Positions 56,486 through 63,881 of a stretch of DNA of 64,000 bases are shown one piece after another. Numbering within the stretch: position 1 is the stretch's first letter; each line of letters begins with the position of its first letter. The notes under the pieces are model-generated. The model worked only from the letters and a program-made list of their open reading frames with translations, made no database searches and was not told the DNA's origin. The DNA comes from Basidiobolus meristosporus CBS 931.73 (Eukaryota; Basidiobolomycota; Basidiobolomycetes; Basidiobolales; Basidiobolaceae). The DNA is taken from NCBI GenBank assembly GCA_002104905.1, contig MCFE01000380.1, positions 20,219 through 84,218 of the forward strand, read 5' to 3'. The translations under genes and the position numbers were made by a program.

Positions 56486-56953
56486 ATGCTTATTCAACCT
56501 CAAACCGCTCTATATTGTGCTTGTTGCATTGGTAACAAGGTAATTGACAACAACGATGGATCCTATTCCTATTATGATACGAAACTTCAATGTACGCTGA
56601 AAATCAGAGGGTACTACTGCCAAGAAAACCCTGCGAAGAGTGTCAGTATCGAGCTGTTCACTTATCCTTGCTCCGATACCTCCAATTTGAAGGTGATTGT
56701 ACTTAAAACACCTCGACCAGTTGTCGAAGCCCCTTACAGCAGTGCTATTTCTCTACCAAGCAGCCTAGCTTCATCGCCAACTATTGCATCTCCGATGTCA
56801 AGCACACTGGATGCATCATCAACTACATCGTCTATCAGTGTACCGTCTACTTCAAATTTTACCAACAACTCGGCAGTAGTCATGCCAAGCCTCGGGGCTG
56901 TTCTCTTTGCTCTATTCTTCGGATTAATTTACAAGCGTTTCCATTTCCATTGA
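56486..56953 (+). CDS. Cysteine- and serine-rich surface protein, N-terminus uncertain
   Basis: A 155-residue frame starting 45 bases after the thaumatin-like stop. It begins MLIQPQTALYCACCIGNKVI with no signal peptide, has six or seven cysteines in the first 80 residues, a Ser/Thr-rich stretch (SSLASSPTIASPMSST), and a hydrophobic end (LGAVLFALFFGLIYKRFHFH). The layout is that of a surface-anchored protein, but a secretion signal is missing. Either a first exon lies upstream and is not visible, or the gene is a 5'-broken copy. Its C-terminal tail carries basic residues and so is more like a membrane anchor than a cleaved GPI signal. I do not recognise the cysteine pattern. Confidence 0.5.
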   Translation: MLIQPQTALYCACCIGNKVIDNNDGSYSYYDTKLQCTLKIRGYYCQENPAKSVSIELFTYPCSDTSNLKVIVLKTPRPVVEAPYSSAISLPSSLASSPTIASPMSSTLDASSTTSSISVPSTSNFTNNSAVVMPSLGAVLFALFFGLIYKRFHFH

Positions 56954-57687
56954 TTGCTCCATACATAATAAAGCCTAATTTCCATACACCAAACGCGTTA
57001 TGTAAATGTTAAGTAGTTGCGTGTAACACATTCGGAGATGCAAGATACTTGGAGGATATGCCAAATATGGCAATGCATGAAAGACAATCATACACCAAAT
57101 CATCTGGTGAAATCCTTGTCTAATGTAGCATCCGCATTCACTCCAGCAACCAATCGAGATAACTTGGATGTCTATTTATTATTTACGGCCAAGTGAAAGA
57201 GATTGAAGACAAGCAGTGGACCAGATTCTGCTATAAGAGTCGTAAAATGAGAGGCCTAAAGTATTCAGCAAATTAGATGTTGTCCTGGGTGCTGGGTTGT
57301 ATTAGATCAATAACATGACAACAACGGTGCAAAGCTGATTTTTCTCCATCGTCGCCTGTATTTGGTTTACCTTTATCACCTTGATGTGTAGTATGTTGCG
57401 AGGCATTCAGTTCTAGTCGACATGAAGTATCATAGTTGGTGTTGTGGCATTAATGTCATGCCTAATATATTGTTTTGTCGTTTTAGATTACTACCAATTT
57501 TAAACCGTTTTGTTACAAAATGCTGGTTAGGACTTGTCTCTTTTCCGGTGCAACAAGATCCCACATAGGCCGACTATGTTCCATCACTATTTGTATGTGT
57601 CGCTGATTTGCATACACTACTGATTTAGATATGCCTGTTTTGAGCATACTCCTGTCGACTTTCCGAATGATATGACCTTCTACCTCT
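56954..57687. other. Intergenic between the last protein gene and tRNA-Arg
   Basis: 734 bases, AT-rich, no gene or repeat recognised. Confidence 0.45.
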
Positions 57688-57760
57688 GGGGCGTTGGCCT
57701 AATGGATAAGGCATCAGACTTCGGATCTGGGGATTGTGGGTTCGAGTCCCATGCGCCTCG
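57688..57760 (+). tRNA. tRNA-Arg (anticodon UCG)
   Basis: A 73-base intronless tRNA. The acceptor stem pairs GGGGCGT with GCGCCTC, with two G-U pairs, and G is the discriminator. The D arm contains TGGCCTAATGGATAAGGCA, the anticodon stem TCAGA/TCTGG encloses CTTCGGA with anticodon TCG, and the T arm is GTGGG-TTCGAGT-CCCAT. Box B (GGTTCGAGTCC) is perfect. It reads CGA arginine codons (CGN family). It is the last ordinary gene before the repeat-rich chromosome end. Confidence 0.93.
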
Positions 57761-58205
57761 CACTTATTTTGTAATCAGAATATTAACATTTTTTCCTCTC
57801 TATTCTTGGTGTATTGAGGCTGTTGATATATTTCTAACTATAGACAGGTCTACAGTAACATTATGTAATGTTCAGTGTGTATATATCAATTTTGTGGATG
57901 CCATTTTTGTAAATGATGTGAAAGCATTAATTCATTAGAAAAGAAAATCTAGTACCACTATAAGAAGACTATGTGTTACTCAACAGTAAGGTCAAAACTA
58001 CCCTTGCTCACATATATATGATTAACAACCCCTAGGAAGGGGCAAGCACAAGCACCAGCTCTGCTCTTGCTTTGCTTAAAAATGGGTATGGGATGTATCT
58101 CTCACAGTTTTTGTAAACAAAACTATCCTAACTCCTGATATAATAACTAGGTGTTCTTCAGCTTCCCTCTTTTCTGTTTCATTTGTGTATAATCATTCAC
58201 TGAAA
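57761..58205. other. Transition into subtelomeric repeats
   Basis: No gene. The Copia LTR begins near 58206. An imperfect inverted motif (AAGCACAAGCACCAG with CTCTTGCTTTGCTT) lies near 58045-58078. A T run after the tRNA (57790-57795) could be its Pol III terminator. Confidence 0.4.
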
Positions 58206-58738
58206 CTTTGTAAAAATTTGTAATTCCACCTAAATATTTACCTAACTTGGTCACTTAGATCATTACCTACAAATCTTAGAGAATACTAACCAAATTCCTT
58301 GTTGTGACTTAGAATATTTTCACCAAAATATCAGATACCCAGAATATGTGAATTCTTAAAGTGGCCCAAACAGAACCAAGCTTTGCACACATGTCTTTGG
58401 GACCTTCCTAAGCCTATTCTACATGCTATTATACCAAGACTGTGTAAAAATATCCATACTACTTTTACATCCAATAAATCATTTGGTGAAAACCACAAAA
58501 TTTACTTGGTCTCCCAATCACTTCCAATATCTCCAAGACTCTTACAACAGGTTATGAGCCCCAAGCTGTCACTCTCTGCAATGTCTACTACTGCTATTAC
58601 TGGAATTTTTCCCACTGCTAAAAGTTGGATGGATCTAGCTACCAAGTGTGGAAGGTGAAGATGAAGATCCTGCCACAAGAAAGAGGCCTTTGGGATATTG
58701 TCATGGGAGAAGAATGCCCTCCTAAAAATGTGGCAGAG
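58206..58738 (+). mobile_element. Copia retrotransposon copy A, cut on the telomere side
   Basis: A 5' LTR (58206-58549) with worn first bases and end TTACAACA is followed by the same primer site GGTTATGAGCCCC and gag start MSPKLSLSAMSTTAITG as copy B. The gag frame is broken by one or more indels after about 25 codons (KSWMDLATKCG instead of EKLDGSNYQVW). Homology to copy B stops at about 58738, where the sequence goes straight into GGTTAGGGGG and a LINE tail. The remaining 5 kb of element and the 3' LTR are missing. Confidence 0.85.
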
Positions 58739-59684
58739 GGTTAGGGGGGGGGGGAGACAGTCACCAACAGGTTAAATATTTGTTTCAGTGGAAACAAAGA
58801 AGCCAGTGCTACTGTGGTAGCTTTGATACAAGAGTGTGTAGCTGAGGGGAATTAGTAGGTAAGTTAATAAGAAGTGATGAAAGTTCTTCAGTGCTCAAGA
58901 CACTGTTCAGGGGTAAGGGGGTAGCAAGAGGGGTAAGAATGATTTGTGAACAACATAAATGAGGGGAACATGATAAGGATTGATATTCATCATAAAGGGA
59001 GTGTGCTGCTTCAGATATTGCTGCCAAAGATCTGTCAAGTACTTCAGGTAGGCCAGCTTGGGTTTTTCTGACTGCTGAATATAATGAGCAAACTTCTTAA
59101 ATTCAGGATCTCCAAGTATTGTGCTCCAGCAGGAGCCAGGTGTAGTGTGGTGTGTTCTCTTCCAGGCCTTGATCATGTTGCAATACTCTGAGGAAGTGAT
59201 ATGGAGAACTAGAGAATTTACATGTTATTCACTTGTAGATATACTGGTCAAAAGTATGGTATTTATACTTTTGATTAAGTAGAGCAAGCAAATGTGTAGA
59301 GTTTGTTGAGGAAGGTCCCAAGAATATGTGTGCAAAGTTTGGGGGCTTTTGGACAACTCTGAGAAAGATCAAAATCTGGGTACCTGATAATTTGTTGTAA
59401 ATATTTCAAGTATATCCTAACAAGAAATTTGGTCAGGACAGAATGTTGATCAAAGAATAAGATCTATGTGACTAAGTCAGCATGAATATTTTGGTGACAA
59501 CTTAATGATTACAACAGATCAGTGGGTAGTTGCAGTGGTGAAGTTGGAGATATAAACTGGTTCTAAGGTAGAGAAGCCTTATCTTATAGGGCATAAACTC
59601 AAAAGCACCAAGAATAGCATGTCTGTAGGGGCATTCAGGCAGATGAGGCACCAAGGTGGTAATACACCAGACTGCAAGCTTGTC
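58739..59684 (-). mobile_element. LINE-like element fragment (3), 3' end at left, split by solo LTR
   Basis: On the minus strand a reading frame from 59684 to 59522 (LAVWCITTLVPHLPECPYRH, ILGAFEFMPYKIRLLYLRTS) continues across the LTR inserted at 59176-59516 into LIKAWKRTHHTTPGSCWST, ILGDPEFKKFAHYIQQSEKP and LWQQYLKQHTPF, then after a frameshift LPLNSVLSTEELSSLLINL to a stop at 58809. It matches LINE fragment 2 (EKPRLLAQDHLRSMWQGYLQ). After the stop comes a 3' tail of about 65 bases ending in a C-rich CCCCTAACC motif. I take it as the end of ORF2 of a non-LTR retrotransposon, by analogy with its position before the 3' tail; no reverse transcriptase motif survives. Confidence 0.55.
59176..59516 (-). 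repeat. Inverted solo Copia LTR with target duplication GATCA
   Basis: 341 bases, reverse orientation to copies A and B. It begins TGTTGCAATACTCTGAGGAA and ends ...GATTACAACA, the terminal inverted repeat of the family. GATCA is found directly outside both ends (59171-59175 and 59517-59521). It lies inside LINE fragment 3. No internal sequence remains, so it arose by recombination between two LTRs or as an unequal remnant. Confidence 0.9.
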
Positions 59685-59760
59685 TTAGGGGAGGGAAAGT
59701 CACCAAGGTAGGTAAAATCTTTATTTGATTTCAGACAAGTCTAACTACAAATAAAGAAGC
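59685..59760 (-). mobile_element. LINE 3' tail (X), body replaced by Copia copy B
   Basis: The shared tail block (TTAGGGGAGGG, then AAAGTCACCAAGGTAGG, then AAATCTTTATTTGATTTCAG on the plus strand) is complete. Copy B begins directly at 59761, so the LINE body that should follow is missing. Confidence 0.65.
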
Positions 59761-60109
59761 TGTTGTAAAAATTTGTATTTCCACCTCAATATTCACCTAA
59801 CTTAGTCACTTAGATCATTACCTTCAAATCCTAGAGAATACTGACCAAATTCCTTGTCGGGATTTACTTAGAATATTTTCATCAAAATACCAGGTACCCA
59901 GAACATGAAAATTCTCAAAGTTGTCCAAACAGCCCCAAACTTTGCACACATGTTCTTGGGACCTTCCTTAGCCTATTTTACATGTTTGTAATACCAAGAC
60001 AAGGTAAAAGTATAAACACTACTTTTACATTCAATAAATCATTAAGTAAAAACCACATTATCTACTTGTTCTCCAAATCACTTCCAATATCTCCAAGACT
60101 CTTACAACA
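59761..60109 (+). repeat. 5' LTR of Copia copy B
   Basis: 349 bases, TGTTGTAA at the start and TTACAACA at the end, a perfect 8-base inverted repeat. It contains AATAAATC-type and TTTACAATTTC-like blocks shared with the LTR of copy A and the other LTR fragments. It is the best-preserved LTR in the window. Confidence 0.9.
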
Positions 60110-60124
60110 GGTTATGAGCCCCAA
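60110..60124 (+). other. Primer-binding site for initiator tRNA-Met (anticodon-loop type)
   Basis: GGTTATGAGCCCCAA directly after the LTR is complementary to the anticodon arm of fungal initiator tRNA-Met, not to its 3' end. Drosophila copia primes in this way with a half tRNA. The same site follows the LTR of copy A at 58550. Confidence 0.85.
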
Positions 60125-61843
60125 GCTGTCACTCTCTGCAATGTCTACTACTGCTATTACTGGAACTTCTCCCTCTGCTGAAAAGTTGGATGGATCTAAC
60201 TACCAAGTGTGGAAGGTGAAGATGAAGATACTGCTACAAGAAAGAGGCCTTTGGGATATTGTCATAGGAGAAGAATGCCCTCCTAAAAATATGGGAGAGG
60301 AAGCCTTAAAGTACCAGAAGAAAGAACAAAGTGCCTTCAACTGCATTTGCCTTAATGTCAAGGACAAATTGCTAATTCAATGCTCAAGAGCAAAAACAGC
60401 AAAGAATGCCTGGAAAGCATTAGAAGACACCTACCAGTCATGCTCAGCTGCCAAGAAACTGTATCTGAGACAAAAATTCTTTACTTCAAAGATGCTGTCA
60501 GGAGAAGAAATGAAAAATCTAATTAACAGAATACCCTGCTGGTAGATGAGATGGAATCTGTGGGCATACCAACTACTGATGAGGATGTGATAGCTACCAT
60601 CCTGAATAGCCTGACAGACGAGTTTCAGGGCCTTGTATCAGCCCTAGAGTCCAGAACTGAAGATTTGACCTTAAATTACATATATGGAAGGCTCCTGGAT
60701 GAAGAATTAAGAAAATCATGCACCAATAAGAGGGAAGAAGAAAATGCTTTAATAAGCAATGATAGCCAACAAAGGAGGTACTCAAGACCCTACAAAGGCA
60801 ACAGCAACCTATGTTGCAACTACTGCAAAAGGAAAGGACACACATCAGACCGGTGTCTCAAAAAGAGAGATTATCAGCAAAAGAAGCCTGAATATGGAAA
60901 TGCTGCAACAACTGAAGATAGACTATTCATATCTGCACTAAAAATGACCACAAACAAGGATTCTCAGATGTGGTATATTGCCTCTGGAGCTTCTCAACAC
61001 TTTACACGCCAAAAAGAACTTTTTACCCAATAGCAAGAAATTCCAATTAAGAAGGTTTTCAGGGGTGACAATAGAATACTTGATGCAGTGGGAGAAGGAA
61101 ATATCCAAGTAGACCTTAGAAGCAGTGAAGGAAGCCATACACTGACCTTTAAAGAAGTACTCTATGTACCAGAAATAGCCAAGAACCTACTCTCTGTAAG
61201 CAAGGCCACAGCAGAAGGACTCAGTTTCAGTTTTGACAATTCTGGATGCAGGATCACTGATCAAAATAGTGCTCATATTGCTTTGGGCATCAGAGATCAG
61301 AATCTATACAAGCTGACTTATATTCCATCATATCTGGAAGCCAATATAAGTAACTTAAATGAAGAAACACCAATGCTTTGGCACAGGAGATCTGGGCACA
61401 TCAATTTTGATTATTTGCGCAAAATGATCAAAGATCAGCTAATTTCTGGAGTGAAAATTGATCCCCCAGTCAATTTGGAGCACTGTGAAGCCTGCATATA
61501 TGGGAAACAAGCCAGACAACTATTTAAGAGCTCTGGGTTAATCAAAACTAAGAAAAAATTAGATCTAATTCACTCAGATCTTTGTGGACCTATGTGAAAT
61601 TTATCCTTAGGTGGGATAAAGTATTTTATCACCTTTATTGATGGTTCAGTGGGCCATTTGCTTGAAGTAAGCATGGCAAAGCACTTAGGGTAGATAATCA
61701 TCCTGAATTCAGTAGAGAGGTGTAAGTTATTGCAGACTTGGCTTTTATATGAGAGTATTGTTAGAGATTAGAATGTATTGTAGCTTATAGGAAGCCAATG
61801 GTGCTGTAGGGTGCCCAATGAATCTGGTACTATAAGCAGGCAG
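60114..61843 (+). pseudogene. Copia gag-pol of copy B, broken and cut in integrase
   Basis: Gag starts MSPKLSLSAMSTT and has the UBN2-type block KLDGSNYQVWKVKMKILLQE. A one-base frame shift near 60535 joins it to VDEMESVGIPTTDEDVIATI. A zinc knuckle CNYCKRKGHTSDRC is intact. The protease site is WYIASGASQHF, where the usual catalytic Asp is Ala. In-frame stops occur after LFTQ (61031) and after DLIHSDLCGPM (61595). The pre-integrase zinc finger (LWHRRSGHINF ... HCEACIYGK) and the first integrase Asp are present; the second part, VDNHPEFSREV, is recognisable at 61692 but full of stops. The sequence ends at about 61843 in a TAGGGG motif. Reverse transcriptase, RNase H and 3' LTR are missing. 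It cannot move on its own. Confidence 0.85.
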
Positions 61844-62210
61844 GTAGGGGATGGAAAGTCACCAAGTTGGTGAAATCTTTATTTGAGTTAAGAACTAATC
61901 CAAGTACAAATAAAGAAGCCAATTAAGAGGTCTAGAACTTCTTTAATAAGTAATCTAATTTATGTTTTGTTTCATCTCTAATGTTTGTTTCAATAAAGTA
62001 AAGCTCATCAGGGGTAAATATAAAATTCAGGGGTTTTGGGGGAAGTACAAATTTTAGATGTTTCTGATCAATATAATCCAAGACTGGAACCCAGCCTGGG
62101 ATTAGGTGTAGTAGGAAAGGTGTGCGGACTTGTAAGTAGCCCTGCCACATAGATCTTAGATGGTCCTGAGCCAGTAGTCTTGGTTTCTCAGCTTTTTTAA
62201 GTGTTGAAGC
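61844..62210 (-). mobile_element. LINE-like element fragment (2)
   Basis: Tail block at 61844-61920, then on the minus strand an open frame (62205 to 61932) reading STLKKAEKPRLLAQDHLRSM, WQGYLQVRTPFLLHLIPG and FTPDELYFIETNI to a stop. It aligns with fragment 3 in motif order, so they are diverged members of one group. The piece begins exactly at the inverted Copia LTR fragment at 62211. Confidence 0.6.
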
Positions 62211-62255
62211 TGTTGTAAGAGTCTTGGAGATATTGGAAGTGATTTGGAGAACAAG
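62211..62255 (-). repeat. 45-base stump of an inverted Copia LTR
   Basis: The 45 bases TGTTGTAAGAGTCTTGGAGA onward are the reverse complement of the last 45 bases of the copy B LTR (60065-60109). The match stops at 62255, where GGTTAGGGGGAGGG begins. It is flanked on the left by GAAGC, probably half of a target duplication. Confidence 0.85.
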
Positions 62256-63284
62256 GGTTAGGGGGAGGGAAAGTCACCAAGGTAGGTGAAATCTTTATTT
62301 GATTTCAGACAAGTCTAACTACAAATAAAGAAGCCAGCTGGGAATAGAAGATTCCCAAAGTAAATACTAAGTTGAATATGAATAAATCTAAGCTAAAGTT
62401 AAGGCAGTATCCCAGAGTACACTGGAGTTCAGGTTCATGGGGGGAGTGAAGTAGATAAGCTTGAGAGATATAATAATCTTTGAGGAAGTGGGTAACAGCA
62501 GGTGAAGGGGAGTTTTTGATAAGTGAAGTGAATCTTGAGAGCAGAGACTCCTCTAAGGAGAAGGTCTTGTAAACTGGAGAATCAGGAAACTCTTTAAAGG
62601 CATGGTCAGTAGGTTCCCAGTAAAGCTGGTCAGAGACATTTTGAGAGAACTCTTTAGCAATACTTTTGTCAAGTACTACCTCCAGAGTGTGATGGTTGAT
62701 AAATCTCATGTTGACAATCTTGGATAAGTTGTAACCTTGTTGCTTGAGATACATCCTATGCTCAGATATAGGAATAAACTCCACATTGGCAAAGTAGCAG
62801 ACAGCCCAGTCAGTAGCAGGAGGCAAATCAGAAGTGGCAGGAAACTTTCTTTTGGTCTTGGGAGGAGCAGCAGGATGTCTTGAGGGAGCAGGAACAGACT
62901 TTTTGACAACTTCAGAGTAGGAAGAGTGAGCAGGAGCAGATGATTCTTGGGGAGTCTTGTTGGCAGGAAGGGTTGGCACAGGGACAATAGATTCTTGCAG
63001 ATCAGAGAAGGCAGAAAAGAGCTTTTGAACTTGTTTCTTGAGTAGAGCATTTTCAGCTTCAACAAGTGCAAGCCTTTCCTCAAGGAAAGAAATCTGAAGG
63101 GAATGGAGTGAAGGCATAAGAAATAAGAAGAAGAGTGTAAGATGGGGTGGGTGGGAGGGAAAATTAGCAGGGAGAAGAGAAGGAAGGAGCAAAAATTCCA
63201 GAAGTCAGAATTTATAGATGGATGGACAAGGGTAGATGGATGGATTATTCCTGGGTTAGGAAAATTAGCAGGGAGAAGAGAAGG
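62256..63284 (-). mobile_element. LINE-like element fragment (1) with ORF1
   Basis: Tail block at 62256-62335 directly joined to an open frame on the minus strand (next entry) and about 90 bases of 5' sequence with GATGGATGG repeats. A 23-base block AAAATTAGCAGGGAGAAGAG occurs twice, at 63160 and 63261; the second copy is followed at once by GGGTTAGGG. ORF1 fused directly to the tail suggests an internally deleted copy lacking ORF2. Confidence 0.55.
62305..63192 (-). CDS. LINE ORF1-like protein, probably C-terminally fused to the tail
   Basis: A 295-residue open frame. A coiled coil with a leucine zipper (SFLEERLALVEAENALLKKQ) is followed by a Pro/Ser-rich linker and a globular part TDWAVCYFANVEFIPISEHR, MYLKQQGYNLSKIV and MRFINHHTLEVVLDK, which resembles the RRM-like domain of LINE ORF1 RNA-binding proteins. 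The last 20 residues (YSQLASLFVVRLV) are encoded by the tail block itself, so the true C-terminus has been replaced. No zinc knuckle is seen. The open frame over 295 codons suggests a recent copy or continued function. ORF1 assignment is from architecture and place, not a signature motif. Confidence 0.5.
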   Translation of the reverse strand: MLLPSLLPANFPSHPPHLTLFFLFLMPSLHSLQISFLEERLALVEAENALLKKQVQKLFSAFSDLQESIVPVPTLPANKTPQESSAPAHSSYSEVVKKSVPAPSRHPAAPPKTKRKFPATSDLPPATDWAVCYFANVEFIPISEHRMYLKQQGYNLSKIVNMRFINHHTLEVVLDKSIAKEFSQNVSDQLYWEPTDHAFKEFPDSPVYKTFSLEESLLSRFTSLIKNSPSPAVTHFLKDYYISQAYLLHSPHEPELQCTLGYCLNFSLDLFIFNLVFTLGIFYSQLASLFVVRLV

Positions 63285-63330
63285 GTTAGGGTGTAGGTGT
63301 TATAGTAAGGGCTAGGAAAAGGTTAGAAGA

Positions 63331-63401
63331 GCAGGGGGTCTGGGGGACACAGTCCCCTAGAGAATAAAAAAGCAGGGGGTTTGGGGGATGCAATCCCCCA
63401 T
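63331..63401. repeat. Tandem G-rich hairpin repeat
   Basis: Two units, 63331-63371 and 63372-63401, each beginning GCAGGGGGT(C/T)TGGGGGA. In unit one GGGGAC pairs with GTCCCC around ACA; in unit two TGGGGGAT pairs with ATCCCCCA around GCA. The stem is kept although bases differ. Confidence 0.75.
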
Positions 63402-63716
63402 ACTGCTCTTATACACTTTAAATTCCCGTTGGATTACTTTTCTCTCATTCTTGGTTCTGGTCCCTTAGGGTTAGAATTCCTCCTCCTAACCCTTATCACC
63501 CTAACCATAAATATTTTTGCCCTACAATTGGCACATTGTCTGCTCATATGGTGGGCATGTCTGGGCCAATATTTGTCTCCCTATACTGTCCATACGCTCT
63601 GTATAAGTCTTGATGACTATTTAATTAATAAATTGTTATTTTTAATATATATCTAATAATTAATGGGATTCATCCCAATCTGACCACAATCCCATATTTT
63701 GATAAGCTTTGGGCAC
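63402..63716. other. Subtelomere spacer
   Basis: No gene. It contains short telomere-like words in both directions (AGGGTTAG at 63467 and CTAACCCT at 63486). An AT-rich stretch with TTAATTAATAAATTG lies near 63620-63660. Confidence 0.6.
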
Positions 63717-63760
63717 CTAGGGTTAGGGTTAGGGTTAGGGTTAGGGTTAGGGTTAGGGTT
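63717..63760 (+). repeat. Inner telomere tract
   Basis: About seven TTAGGG repeats, uninterrupted, followed by a unique sequence. Confidence 0.95.
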
Positions 63761-63845
63761 GAGGCGAAGGAGGATAATCGGGACCTTCTAGCGACTAATA
63801 TTTCAAACCGCAAAGTGACTTAGGACGACGAATCGTTTTTCTAAA
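63761..63845. other. 85-base non-telomeric insert between two telomere tracts
   Basis: Begins GAGGCGAAGGAGGATAATCG, has no open frame of note, and does not match other parts of the window by eye. It is GC-balanced and not repeated. Confidence 0.8.

Positions 63846-63881
<36 letters not shown>

Noticed and set aside
57672-57938. 88-residue frame across the tRNA-Arg
   Set aside because: Its sequence (LMDKASDFGSGDCGFESHAP) is only the tRNA read as protein.
59695-59735. GTAGGT...TTTCAG inside the tail block as a short plus-strand intron
   Set aside because: The block lies antisense in a LINE tail, with no coding frame on either side, and the would-be intron is only about 26 bases.
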